Both the position numbers and the translations under genes were made by a program. This document shows, in pieces, positions 52,395 to 61,316 of a stretch of 64,000 nt of DNA. The DNA is from JAGNKE01 sp965230245 (GTDB taxonomy: Bacteria > Pseudomonadota > Alphaproteobacteria > Micavibrionales > Micavibrionaceae): assembly GCA_965230245.1 (NCBI GenBank), contig OZ246000.1, positions 558,001-622,000 on the forward strand, given 5' to 3'. Position 1 is the stretch's first letter. The number at the start of each line of letters is the position of its first letter. Under the pieces are notes generated by a model. That model ran no database searches, was not told the origin of the DNA, and saw only the letters and a program-made list of their open reading frames with translations.

Positions 52395-53288
52395 CTAAAA
52401 CAACTCCATCAGCATACACCGTGCGGAGCCGCCGCCATATTTCTCCAGCGTCGGGAGCGGACTGGAAATAATTGTCGCATAATATTTGTCAATCATTACA
52501 AGCTGCGCCTCATCCAGCGCCTCGACCGCCGCCGACGACATAGTAAGCATCTTTGCCCCTTCATCCCCGATCACCTCCAGCGCATTCCCGCAATTCGCAA
52601 TCAGCTGCGCCATAGATATCTCCATCACATCATGCGTCGCCGAAAGCCGCTCCAAAACAACGTCACGGTATTCAGGCAAGAGACACTCACGACACAGCGC
52701 CGCCATCTCGCTGCCGATATACATCAGATAATCCGTATGATAAACGGGAATGCCCGTATGGCTCTCGGTCTCGAACAGGACAATGTCATAGCCCATCATC
52801 TCCCCCCATTTCCGCACCAGATCCGCATCCGTGCGCTGGGACAACGCGGCATAGCCGACCCTGTTCAAATGATCGGAGACAATACTCGCCGTACTTTCAA
52901 GGAACTTGCCCTCCTGCTCGTACGCGCTCCAATCCGTCACATCGGGATAGGTCTTTTTCAGCATTTCAATAATATCGGGCCTGCGCTCCTTCTGGCGGTT
53001 CTCGCTCAGCATCGGATAAAGTACCATCCGCCCGTCATCGTAAACCGACGCCCAATTCGGAAACACCATATCGGGGGAGCCTTTATGCCCCTTCACGGAT
53101 GTCACCATCACCCCGTTCTCAACCAGCGCGTCGCGGTAATCCCGAAATTCCCGTATCGCCGCGCGCGCAATCTCCGCCTGCGGTCTGTCATCCTCCGTGA
53201 CCTGATAAGCGTTGGTCTCCACGGTTTCGGGATTGGTGAAAAATTCCACCGGTTCAATCATCAAAAGGTGATTGGTCGACTGTTTCAT
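52395..53288 (-). CDS. ctlX: CtlX-type citrulline/arginine deiminase-related enzyme
   Basis: A 297-aa guanidine-modifying (amidinotransferase/deiminase) fold enzyme. CtlX members are implicated in citrulline utilisation. Signals are IEPVEFFTNPETVETNAYQ near the N-terminus, DMVFPNWASVYDDGRMVLYP, GKFLESTASIVSDHLN, the His in YHTDYLMYIG and the C-terminal catalytic Cys in GGGSARCMLMELF. Length is usual. It stands alone with no other citrulline gene nearby. Confidence 0.85.
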   Translation of the reverse strand: MKQSTNHLLMIEPVEFFTNPETVETNAYQVTEDDRPQAEIARAAIREFRDYRDALVENGVMVTSVKGHKGSPDMVFPNWASVYDDGRMVLYPMLSENRQKERRPDIIEMLKKTYPDVTDWSAYEQEGKFLESTASIVSDHLNRVGYAALSQRTDADLVRKWGEMMGYDIVLFETESHTGIPVYHTDYLMYIGSEMAALCRECLLPEYRDVVLERLSATHDVMEISMAQLIANCGNALEVIGDEGAKMLTMSSAAVEALDEAQLVMIDKYYATIISSPLPTLEKYGGGSARCMLMELF

Positions 53289-53465
53289 AAGCCCCCTAAA
53301 GTTTTGATATGGTTACAAGAAATGCTCTAAACCAAGCATAGAGCAAGAGTATTAAGAAATTATGCCAAAACCGCAGACACGAAAAAACCCCACCGCAACA
53401 GGTTTTGGAAAACCGCTAACCGCTTTTCTGAAAAGCACGGAGAAAAGACAAAAAACGAAGAACAC

Positions 53466-53502
53466 AAAAAGAAAAGAGCCATCCGCATAAGTCACGGATG
53501 AC
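53466..53502 (-). terminator. Intrinsic terminator after the 106-aa gene
   Basis: On the minus strand CATCCG and CGGATG (53480-53485, 53495-53500) form a stem, followed by a T-rich run CTCTTTTCTTTTT. It ends the gene at 53533. Confidence 0.55.
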
Positions 53503-53532
53503 CCTCCTGGGTTTTTAAACTTGAAAACAGAT

Positions 53533-53853
53533 TTACGCGGTTTTGTGCGTATCCCAGTACGCACCCTCACGTTCCATACGCTCTTCGATCATCTCGATCG
53601 CCTTGCAAGTCATGGGCGCGTCATAGCCGGAGCGACGAATGCCGCTCAAACGCTCACGCAAATGTGAAGCACCGACTTTGTAATAATTCGTTTTCTGGGT
53701 CAGAGGCCGCTCTCTGCCAAGATAAAACACAGCCCGAAGTCCCAGAGGATCTTCGCTGAATTCGCAGGCCTCCAACTCGACTTTATTGACGTCCTTTTCC
53801 CAATTTCCGTCAAAAACGGAACGGGCAGGCGTAGATATATGTGGATCAAACAT
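53533..53853 (-). CDS. Small protein of unknown function
   Basis: A 106-aa soluble protein, not recognised. It has SEDPLGLRAVFYLGRERPLTQ, a helical basic segment HLRERLSGIRRSGY and a C-terminal helix CKAIEMIEERMEREGAYWD. AAGGA lies 6 nt upstream of the ATG and a terminator follows, which supports a real single-gene unit. The 170 bp upstream is AT-rich and carries TATA-like -10 sequences. Confidence 0.6.
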   Translation of the reverse strand: MFDPHISTPARSVFDGNWEKDVNKVELEACEFSEDPLGLRAVFYLGRERPLTQKTNYYKVGASHLRERLSGIRRSGYDAPMTCKAIEMIEERMEREGAYWDTHKTA

Positions 53854-54025
53854 AATAGTCCTTAAAAAATATCTTGATTAAATGTGTATATAATTACAGT
53901 GCAGCGATTCGCCTAAAAAATCAAGAAAAACAGGAAATAATGCTTTAATTACAATACATTAGAGAGAAATAATCATTATTTTATGACGAGAAGGGTATAA
54001 TTTACGTATTCCCTAATATTAAAAC

Positions 54026-54886
54026 TTACTTGTCCTTATGTAGCCACCAGCGAAATAATCTTGCCTTGGTTCCGACATCACTCCACGTCACATCGAGCGC
54101 CCGCACACGCGCCCCCGAACATTTTTCCATGACCGCATAATCAACGGAGATCGGCTGAATCCCATAAAATTCACTAGCATCAGGCCTGAACACCACCTGC
54201 TCCCATCGCCCCGCCTGATAAGCTGCTTCACAAGCTTGATAAAGATCGGGGGATACCCGCTCCAACTGCTCCAGAAAAACACCCGGACGACATAAAAACA
54301 TCCCCGTATTCCAGAGCGCGCCGCCAGCATCGATCATCTCCTCCGCCTTTTCACGCGAAGGCTTCTCGACAAACCCGTCAACCGCAAAACACCCGTCCTC
54401 TTCGTCTTTGGTATAAAGAATGTACCCGTAATCATCCTCGGGCGCACTCGGCTTCACGCCCAGCATCACAATATCCGTGATCGTATACGCCATGGACTGC
54501 AGCACAGCCTTTTCAAACGCCCGCACACCTTTCAGGATATGATCACTCGGCATCACCAACATCAAATGCCCCTTACCACGCAAACTAAACGCCGCCGTGG
54601 CAATCGCCGCCGCCGTGCTTTTATGCGACGGCTCCAAAATAATCTGCCGCGCCACAATACGGCTCTCGGACAAATCCGAACGGACATGCCGTTCGTAATC
54701 CTGATGCGTCACAATGACCGGCGCATCAAAAACCTTCACGCGCTGCAATGTTTTCTGAAAAAGTGAAGTCGCCGTACCGAGCTTCAAAAACGGTTTCGGC
54801 CTGCGCTTGCTTGTCAGCGGCCAAAGCCTCGTTCCCCGTCCACCCGCAAGAATAACCGGAATAATCTCAGGCCGCGATGCCGTCAT
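54026..54886 (-). CDS. manC: Mannose-1-phosphate guanylyltransferase (short form)
   Basis: Nucleotidyltransferase making GDP-mannose from mannose-1-phosphate and GTP. The signature VILAGGRGTRLWPLTSKRRPKPFLKL holds the pyrophosphorylase motif; LVMPSDHILK, FVEKPSREKAEEM, LWNTGMFL and ISVDYAVMEK follow the family. At 286 aa it ends after the catalytic domain and lacks the C-terminal cupin (isomerase) part of bifunctional ManC/AlgA, so mannose-6-phosphate isomerase must come from elsewhere. It is the last gene of the sugar operon and overlaps fcl by 20 nt. Confidence 0.9.
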   Translation of the reverse strand: MTASRPEIIPVILAGGRGTRLWPLTSKRRPKPFLKLGTATSLFQKTLQRVKVFDAPVIVTHQDYERHVRSDLSESRIVARQIILEPSHKSTAAAIATAAFSLRGKGHLMLVMPSDHILKGVRAFEKAVLQSMAYTITDIVMLGVKPSAPEDDYGYILYTKDEEDGCFAVDGFVEKPSREKAEEMIDAGGALWNTGMFLCRPGVFLEQLERVSPDLYQACEAAYQAGRWEQVVFRPDASEFYGIQPISVDYAVMEKCSGARVRALDVTWSDVGTKARLFRWWLHKDK

Positions 54887-55841
54887 TCGCTACCCTCTGA
54901 CAAAAATCCTGATACGCCCGTTTCAAACCATCCTCCAAAGAAACCTTCGGCCGCCACCCCGCATCAAACATCCGTGAACCATCCATGACTTTACGCATAA
55001 CACCATCCGGCTTGGAAGAATCAAATGTAAGATCACCATTGAATTGAACCGTTTCAGCTATTTTTTGAGCCAATTCTGAAATACTAATCTCCTGCCCGCT
55101 CCCCACATTAATGTGCCGCTGCCCGTCATAATGCTTTAGCAAAAACACAAGCGCATCCGCCAGATCATCGACATAAAGAAATTCGCGTAAAGCATGACCT
55201 GAACCCCACACTTCAAGACCTTGTTTATGCTGCATTTTTGAGTCATGCGCCTTCATCATAAGTGCAGGAATAACATGCGAGCCCAAAGCATCATACCGAT
55301 CCCCCGGCCCGTAAAGATTGCACGGCATCGCCGAAATATAGGAGCGCCCGTATTGCCGCCTGTAGGCTTCAACCATCTTCAGCCCCGCAATCTTCGCCAA
55401 AGCATACGACTCATTCGTCGGCTCCAATGCCCCCGAAAGCAAAGCATCCTCTTTGAGTGGCTGCGCCGCATCTTTCGGATAAATACAGGATGAGCCAAGA
55501 TATAATAAACGCTCCACCCCCGCTTCGTGTGCGGCCTGAATAACATTCGTGGTCATCATTAAGTTGTCGTAGAGAAAATCCGCGGGATACGTATCATTCG
55601 CCAGAATGCCGCCGACCCGCGCCGCCGCCATCACAACCACATCGGGCTTATGCTCCAAGACCCATTCCCGAGTCATGCCTTGATCACGCAGATCAAGGAA
55701 TTCGGAAGATTCGGCTATAATTTTGACCTTTTCCTGATCCAACCTGCGCCGCACCGCCGAGCCGACCATGCCGCGATGACCGGCCACCCAGATTGTTTTT
55801 CCCTCAAGAGAATACGGCGTATCTAGCCAATCATTTTCCAT
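54867..55841 (-). CDS. fcl: GDP-L-fucose synthase
   Basis: SDR-family enzyme that epimerises and reduces GDP-4-keto-6-deoxymannose to GDP-L-fucose. Features are the Rossmann motif TIWVAGHRGMVGSAVRRRL, the catalytic Tyr-Lys in NESYALAKIAGLKM (YxxxK), YLGSSCIYPKDAAQPL and LWGSGHALREFLYVDDLA (here EVWGSGHALREF). Length of 324 aa is typical. It overlaps gmd by 19 nt upstream and manC downstream. Confidence 0.96.
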   Translation of the reverse strand: MENDWLDTPYSLEGKTIWVAGHRGMVGSAVRRRLDQEKVKIIAESSEFLDLRDQGMTREWVLEHKPDVVVMAAARVGGILANDTYPADFLYDNLMMTTNVIQAAHEAGVERLLYLGSSCIYPKDAAQPLKEDALLSGALEPTNESYALAKIAGLKMVEAYRRQYGRSYISAMPCNLYGPGDRYDALGSHVIPALMMKAHDSKMQHKQGLEVWGSGHALREFLYVDDLADALVFLLKHYDGQRHINVGSGQEISISELAQKIAETVQFNGDLTFDSSKPDGVMRKVMDGSRMFDAGWRPKVSLEDGLKRAYQDFCQRVANDGIAA

Positions 55842-56905
55842 GCCGCATCACCACCGTTTTCGCGCCAGATCAACGCACGGTCGGCATTGACCATATCGGC
55901 AACCAGATCATCAAAATAATACTTCGGAAGCCACTGCAGCTTGTCCTGCGCCTTACGCGGATCACCAAGCAGGTAATTCACCTCCTTAGGACGGAACAGC
56001 GATGCGTCTACCGAAACCAGCACACGCCCCGTACGCGCATCCTTCCCGATCTCGTTCACACCCTCCCCACTCCAGACCAACTTCACGCCGATGTGCTCGA
56101 ACGCACGCTCGACAAACTCACGCACCGAATGCGCCTCGCCCGTCGCCAGAACATAATCATCCGCTTCATGCTGCTGGAGCATCAACCACATCCCCTCAAC
56201 GTAATCACGCGCATGCCCCCAATCCCGAACAGAATCCAGATTGCCGAGTTGCAAAACCTCGCGCGATCCGTTTTCAATCGCGGCCACAGCCTTCGTGATC
56301 TTGCGAGTCACAAAATCTTCCCCGCGGCTCGGGCTTTCGTGATTAAACAAAATGCCGTTGGATACATGCATGCCGTATGAATCGCGGTATGTCCGCGCCA
56401 GCCAATACGCCGAAAGTTTAGCCGCCCCGTAAGGGCTACAGGGATGAAACGGCGTATCCTCATTCTGTGGTGCGGGCGCACTGCCGAACATCTCCGAAGA
56501 CGACGCCTGATAAATCCGTACGGTCTTCTCCATATCCAGAAGCCGCACAGCCTCCAAAACCGCAAGCGTCCCCTTCGTATTAATATCAAGCGTTACTGCA
56601 GGTGTATCAAAGCTCACCGCCACCTGAGAGAGCGCCGCCAGATTATAAATTTCTTGAGGTTGTATTTTTTTGATCAGCGCCGTCAGACCTTGCGCATCCG
56701 TGAGATCACCGTGATGGATCGTCAACCGCCCGTCGGTCAGCCCGAGATTATCCAGCCTCTTGATCCCGTCCATCGGATCCATGTAACTGTCCCAGCGCAC
56801 CAGCCCGTGAACCTCGTATCCCTTGCGCAACAAAAACTCCGCAAGATACCCGCCGTCCTGTCCGGCAATGCCTGTGATAAACGCAACTTTCTTCCGACCA
56901 AACAT
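55823..56905 (-). CDS. gmd: GDP-mannose 4,6-dehydratase
   Basis: SDR-family dehydratase converting GDP-mannose to GDP-4-keto-6-deoxymannose, the first step to GDP-L-fucose. Motifs are FITGIAGQDGGYLAEFLL, the catalytic YGAAKLSAYWLARTYRDSYG (YxxxK) and NHESPSRGEDFVTRKI. The frame extends to 56968, but the ATG at 56905 has GGAGAGGG upstream and fits the family start (360 aa). It is followed directly by fcl and then manC. Confidence 0.96.
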   Translation of the reverse strand: MFGRKKVAFITGIAGQDGGYLAEFLLRKGYEVHGLVRWDSYMDPMDGIKRLDNLGLTDGRLTIHHGDLTDAQGLTALIKKIQPQEIYNLAALSQVAVSFDTPAVTLDINTKGTLAVLEAVRLLDMEKTVRIYQASSSEMFGSAPAPQNEDTPFHPCSPYGAAKLSAYWLARTYRDSYGMHVSNGILFNHESPSRGEDFVTRKITKAVAAIENGSREVLQLGNLDSVRDWGHARDYVEGMWLMLQQHEADDYVLATGEAHSVREFVERAFEHIGVKLVWSGEGVNEIGKDARTGRVLVSVDASLFRPKEVNYLLGDPRKAQDKLQWLPKYYFDDLVADMVNADRALIWRENGGDAAWKMIG

Positions 56906-57007
56906 GATCCCTCTCCACACCATTGAATGCTGAGAGTCCACTTTGCACAAAACATGCCAAAAATTCAATAATTACAAATGGATTTAGAAGAAAGCTGATT
57001 AAAAAAA

Positions 57008-57526
57008 TTAGCTATTATGCCTAACCTTAATCAAAGTCATGAATGCCGTTAGGAAAACAAAAACCCCAAAAACCAAAGCTAGGATAACACCCTCCCAGAA
57101 CATATCGCCCTGAATGACGGCATATAACCCAAGAAGAAAAAACAGAAATGAACTGACAGAAATAATGATCAACTCCCTCCATCTCATAGAAAGAGCCTTA
57201 CGCCTGTAATTCCCCTTATCAACACGAAGACGCTCATCCGAAGTGTCTAACCCCTTGGTCACAAAACGAACCCAGAGAAAATAAAACAAATATATGATCG
57301 GAACCGCAAAGAATAAGACAGCGGCTAAACCCGCATAATACTGTGTCAAAGAGACAATGATTATTGCAAGCACACAAAAAACCATATTTTGCTTTTTTAA
57401 GCCCTGTTCTTGTTCGGGACATTGCAAAACATATCCCGCACCCAAAGAACCATAGGGATAAAAAACCCTGCGCCCTTCACGATCAGTCTGAAATTGATTA
57501 GAGATACCCTCGCTTAAGTATCTCAT
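57008..57526 (-). CDS. Membrane protein of unknown function
   Basis: A 172-aa protein with four hydrophobic segments in two pairs (about residues 46-64, 67-88 and 118-138, 143-165), separated by a basic loop. Not recognised. A GTG at 57535 overlaps the preceding stop, but the ATG at 57526 has GGAG 8 nt upstream. It follows the sterol-desaturase-family gene by 5 nt and so may work with it. Confidence 0.7.
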   Translation of the reverse strand: MRYLSEGISNQFQTDREGRRVFYPYGSLGAGYVLQCPEQEQGLKKQNMVFCVLAIIIVSLTQYYAGLAAVLFFAVPIIYLFYFLWVRFVTKGLDTSDERLRVDKGNYRRKALSMRWRELIIISVSSFLFFLLGLYAVIQGDMFWEGVILALVFGVFVFLTAFMTLIKVRHNS

Positions 57527-57531
57527 TAGAC

Positions 57532-58572
57532 TCACTCCGCCGCGTGGGAATGTGGCGCTTGCTCTTTCAACGCTTGCTCGGCCTGCGCTTGCTCCGATGC
57601 CGCCTTGCGTTCGGCGCGGATCGCCTTACGCTTTTTCTTGCTCAGGAACGGCCACACAAGCTGCTCTGTAAACCGCGCGGGCATATACTCGTTAATCCCG
57701 ATATTCGCGGGCGGGCGGCGATCCTTCGGGTTGATATAGGTACGGAAAATCATATCCCAGATCACGACATTCTCGCCGTAATTCTTGTTCCCCTCGCGGA
57801 TATCGCGGCTGTGATGCCAGCGATGCAAACCCGGCGTATTAAACACATAGGAAATCGGCCCGAAACGCATCTCCACATTACAATGCGTCAGAATACCGAT
57901 AAACGCCGTCACCGCGCTCATCCACTGCACAACCTCCATCGGCGCACCCAATGCCACCAGCGGGATCATCCCCATGAGAACGCGGTACAGACTGTCAATG
58001 AAGTGAAAACGCCCCGTATTCACAAACCACAGCCGCGTCACACTGTGGTGGATCGCATGAAAACGCCATAGAGGCATAAACTCATGCGCCGTGCGATGCG
58101 ACCAGTATAAAAAGAATTCGGAAATCACAACACCCATCGCCACCTGCAGGATCAGCATCATCTCACGCGGCCATAAATTCGGCCCGAACAAGCCGTACCC
58201 GTCCTCGGTCATCGGCGTAAACAGCTGCGAAATCCCGATCACACCTGCAAAAACGAACAGCGAATGCACCGTCCCCTTCGTCAGAAACGTATGCGCCAGA
58301 TCGTTAAACGTCTGCCCGTCCGGCTCCAGCCATTCATCTTCATGCGGCATAAATTTCTCGAGAAAAAACAGACAGGCGATCATAAACACATAGGCCAAAA
58401 TAAAGAAAACCATCTGCTGATCATTTGCAAAACCGTAAGCGGTAATCAAAAGCGCCGAAACAAACAGCCCCGGCCAAGCAGCCCAGGATAGAAAATATTT
58501 CAATCGCGCATGATTATCATGGCCGTGATTGTCTGGATTATCACTCTGATTGACTTGAACAGCATCACTCAT
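57532..58572 (-). CDS. Sterol desaturase/fatty acid hydroxylase family membrane enzyme
   Basis: A 346-aa integral membrane di-iron enzyme of the sterol desaturase superfamily, which hydroxylates or desaturates lipid substrates with O2. The three His clusters are present: WSHRTAHEFMPLWRFHAIHH contains HxxxH and HxxHH, and later LHRWHHSRD gives the third. About six membrane segments are present. The substrate is unknown. Its place between nucleotide-sugar genes suggests action on a membrane lipid linked to surface glycan, which is inference. Confidence 0.88.
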   Translation of the reverse strand: MSDAVQVNQSDNPDNHGHDNHARLKYFLSWAAWPGLFVSALLITAYGFANDQQMVFFILAYVFMIACLFFLEKFMPHEDEWLEPDGQTFNDLAHTFLTKGTVHSLFVFAGVIGISQLFTPMTEDGYGLFGPNLWPREMMLILQVAMGVVISEFFLYWSHRTAHEFMPLWRFHAIHHSVTRLWFVNTGRFHFIDSLYRVLMGMIPLVALGAPMEVVQWMSAVTAFIGILTHCNVEMRFGPISYVFNTPGLHRWHHSRDIREGNKNYGENVVIWDMIFRTYINPKDRRPPANIGINEYMPARFTEQLVWPFLSKKKRKAIRAERKAASEQAQAEQALKEQAPHSHAAE

Positions 58573-58613
58573 CTATAAAGTCTCCCCTTGTTAGACTTTC
58601 GGATTGAAAAGTT

Positions 58614-59678
58614 TTAACCACCCGACACACCCGTTTTAAGCGCGGCGCCGTGGTTATCATCCACTGTTACGCCGTAATAATCTTTATACCATGACAGGAA
58701 TTTTTGCACACCCTCACGCAAATCCGTATACGGTTTAAATCCGACTGCCGCCTCCAGATCATCCGTATCGGCAAAAGTTTCGTACACGTCACCGGGCTGC
58801 ATCGGCAAAAAGTTCTTCTTCGCATCGACCCCCAGCTCTTCCTCGATGATCTTAATCATATCCATCAGATTTTCAGGCGAATTATTGCCGATATTGTATA
58901 TACGGTACGGAGCGTTACTTTGCGATGGATCCGGTTTTTTTGCATCCCATGAAGGACTTGGCGATGGGACATGTTTCAAAACACGCTCCATCGATTCAAC
59001 AATGTCATCCACATAGGTAAAGTCCCGTCTCATGTCCCCTTCATTGAAAACATCAATGGGCTTTCCCGCCATAATCGCATTCACGAATTTAAAATACGCC
59101 ATATCGGGCCGCCCCCACGGACCATACACGGTAAAGAACCGAAGCCCCGTACACGGAATGCCGTAAAGATGCGCATAACTATGCGCCATCAGCTCCCCGC
59201 CCTTTTTCGTCGCCGCATACAGGCTAACAGGATGATCGACAGCATCATGCTCTGAAAACGGCACTTTCCTGTTCGCACCGTAAACCGAGGAACTGGACGC
59301 AAACACAAGATGCTTCACCTTTTGATGACGGCACCCTTCAAGGATATTCAAAAACCCTGTCAGATTGCTATCCACATATGCTTTGGGGTTTTCCAGCGAG
59401 TAACGCACGCCCGCTTGCGCCGCGAGATTGACGACGATATCAGGCTTAAACTCCGCGAATAGCGCCTGCATCCCGCCCGCATCCGCCAAATCAAGCTTCT
59501 GGAATGAAAACCCGTCCAGCGTCTCCAATTCTGCCAAACGCCCCTCTTTAAGGGATACATCATAATAATCATTCAGATTATCAATGCCCTTAACCTCGTA
59601 CCCGCCGCTCTTCATCAAACGATTGATAAAATGGAAACCGATAAAACCCGCAGCCCCCGTGACTAAAACCCTACTCAT
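58614..59678 (-). CDS. UDP-glucuronate 4-epimerase (NAD-dependent epimerase)
   Basis: A 354-aa SDR epimerase closest in pattern to UDP-glucuronate 4-epimerases (LpsL/Cap1J type), making UDP-galacturonate. Motifs are VLVTGAAGFIGFHFINRL, VNLAAQAGVRYSLENP, the catalytic YAATKKGGELMAHSYAHLYG (YxxxK) and FTVYGPWGRPDMAYFKF, which is typical of this group. It overlaps the upstream gene by 8 nt and leads into the sterol-desaturase-family gene after 41 nt. Confidence 0.9.
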   Translation of the reverse strand: MSRVLVTGAAGFIGFHFINRLMKSGGYEVKGIDNLNDYYDVSLKEGRLAELETLDGFSFQKLDLADAGGMQALFAEFKPDIVVNLAAQAGVRYSLENPKAYVDSNLTGFLNILEGCRHQKVKHLVFASSSSVYGANRKVPFSEHDAVDHPVSLYAATKKGGELMAHSYAHLYGIPCTGLRFFTVYGPWGRPDMAYFKFVNAIMAGKPIDVFNEGDMRRDFTYVDDIVESMERVLKHVPSPSPSWDAKKPDPSQSNAPYRIYNIGNNSPENLMDMIKIIEEELGVDAKKNFLPMQPGDVYETFADTDDLEAAVGFKPYTDLREGVQKFLSWYKDYYGVTVDDNHGAALKTGVSGG

Positions 59679-60150
59679 CCCCTTGCAACTCCTCTAGAAC
59701 CTTCATCCCGTCTTCGGGAACCTCCGGCAATTCTTCGCCGGTCAATTTATGCGTCGTGATATCGATGTCCATCAACTTTCCGGAAACTTCTTTAAGCTCG
59801 GTCATAACCTTGAACTGTTGCATCAGGAAATCTGGTGTCTTGCACTCCGGCTTCGTCTCATTCAAACGCGCCAAAGTGTCCTGCTTCGCTTCTTGCGACG
59901 CTTTACTAAGAGCATCCCGAACGGTATCAGTCTCCGCGTGTGCAAACTTCTTGATATAGCTTTCTGCTAAGCCGCCGCGATCTGTTTCGCAGTATTGGTC
60001 AAAAGCATCAACCTGCGACGCCAGAACAACGGCCTTCACAACGGACGTCCTGTCATATTGCGGAGCATCTTCAGCGATCACGAGACCTGAAAAAGACAAA
60101 ACCGCCAGAACGGTCAACAACAATCCGCATTTACGTCTCAACTCTGTCAT
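59671..60150 (-). CDS. Secreted protein of unknown function
   Basis: A 159-aa protein with a signal peptide (LLLTVLAVLSFSGLVIAED) and a helical, charged mature part (VDAFDQYCETDRGGLAESYI, ALSKASQEAKQDTLARL). One pair of Cys is visible. Not recognised. The frame opens at 60204, but the ATG at 60150 gives the cleaner signal peptide. It is the first gene of the sugar operon by position and overlap. Confidence 0.6.
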   Translation of the reverse strand: MTELRRKCGLLLTVLAVLSFSGLVIAEDAPQYDRTSVVKAVVLASQVDAFDQYCETDRGGLAESYIKKFAHAETDTVRDALSKASQEAKQDTLARLNETKPECKTPDFLMQQFKVMTELKEVSGKLMDIDITTHKLTGEELPEVPEDGMKVLEELQGDE

Positions 60151-60268
60151 ACCGACGAACAACTTTCTAAAACTGTTGATCAGCAAAGCCCTACCGCCGA
60201 TCAAACTGGGTTAAACATACGTTATAATAATCCCGCGGAAAAGGCGATTTTAAACCTTATCCCTGCCC

Positions 60269-61258
60269 TTAACGGCCTTTGGCTGCGCGCGCCAGACGGT
60301 CATTGATCGCAACACCGACACCCTTCTGCGGAACGGCCATCACGGCGATGCCCCTATGCTCAGGACTATCAAGCTCCTGTAACATCGCAAACAGATTAGC
60401 CGCCGCCTCATAAAGATCCCCGTCCTCGCTCAAATTCCTGTAGCTTGCTTCTGGCAACGAACGCGCTGAACCGCCGCCGCGAATCCCCATAAACTTCGCT
60501 GATCCGAACGCCAGCAAAGCTTCCCCCTTCTCAATATCAATCGCATTGATCCGCACGGGAATGCGCGGCGCATAATGCTTCAATAACTGCCCTGGAGATT
60601 TTGGTGCATCATGATCACCGTCATCATATCCGACCGCACGCCCTAAAACCTCGGAAATCTCTTCTGCCGTGATAGCCCCCGGACGCAAGACAACAGGCTC
60701 ACCGGATGACAAATCCAATACAGTCGATTCAAGCCCGACCGCACAGCGCCCCGCCGCCAGGATAATAGACACCTCATCCCCGAAAGCCTGCGCAACATGC
60801 TGCGGAGACGTCGCACTCAACCGCCCCGACTTGTTCGCACTCGGCGCAGCCATAGGCACGCCGGCCTCCCGAATAAGCTGCTGCGCGACATCATGTTTGG
60901 GAATACGAACCGCCAATGTGGGTAAACCCGCACTCGCGAGATCACTCACGGCGCAGCCCTCTGCTTTCGGTAAAATCATCGTCAGCGGCCCCGGCCAGAA
61001 CGCTTCGGCAATCTGCATCGCATCCGCCGATAACCGCACATATTCCGAAACCTGTTCCACATCCGCACAATGAATAATCAACGGGTTAAAACTCGGCCGC
61101 CCCTTTGCTTCAAAGACTTTGGCAACCGCTTTGCCGTCCAGCGCATTCGCCGCCAGCCCGTAAACGGTCTCGGTCGGCATAGCAACCAGATGACCGCCGC
61201 GCAAAACCTCGGCCGCGTCCTTAATGGATGTCTCATTCGGGGCTACAATCCTAGTCAT
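60269..61258 (-). CDS. tsaC: L-threonylcarbamoyladenylate synthase Sua5
   Basis: Makes L-threonylcarbamoyl-AMP for t6A37 modification of ANN-decoding tRNAs. The YrdC domain shows GGHLVAMPTETVYGLAANAL and FEAKGRPSFNPLIIH, with VPMAAPSANKSGRLSATSP. At 329 aa it has the extra C-terminal Sua5 domain and linker (SPGQLLKHYAPRIPV), so it is the two-domain Sua5 type, not short TsaC. Confidence 0.95.
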   Translation of the reverse strand: MTRIVAPNETSIKDAAEVLRGGHLVAMPTETVYGLAANALDGKAVAKVFEAKGRPSFNPLIIHCADVEQVSEYVRLSADAMQIAEAFWPGPLTMILPKAEGCAVSDLASAGLPTLAVRIPKHDVAQQLIREAGVPMAAPSANKSGRLSATSPQHVAQAFGDEVSIILAAGRCAVGLESTVLDLSSGEPVVLRPGAITAEEISEVLGRAVGYDDGDHDAPKSPGQLLKHYAPRIPVRINAIDIEKGEALLAFGSAKFMGIRGGGSARSLPEASYRNLSEDGDLYEAAANLFAMLQELDSPEHRGIAVMAVPQKGVGVAINDRLARAAKGR

Positions 61259-61316
61259 GCCAGCAAAAAGCCACCGTTAGACGTAAAATGCAAGTGATAT
61301 CGGGTTTTCAGCCATC

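Noticed and set aside
53352..53570. 72-codon minus-strand frame near the terminator of the 106-aa gene
   Set aside because: It overlaps the terminator and the end of the 106-aa gene, is low-complexity Phe/Val, and has no ribosome-binding site.
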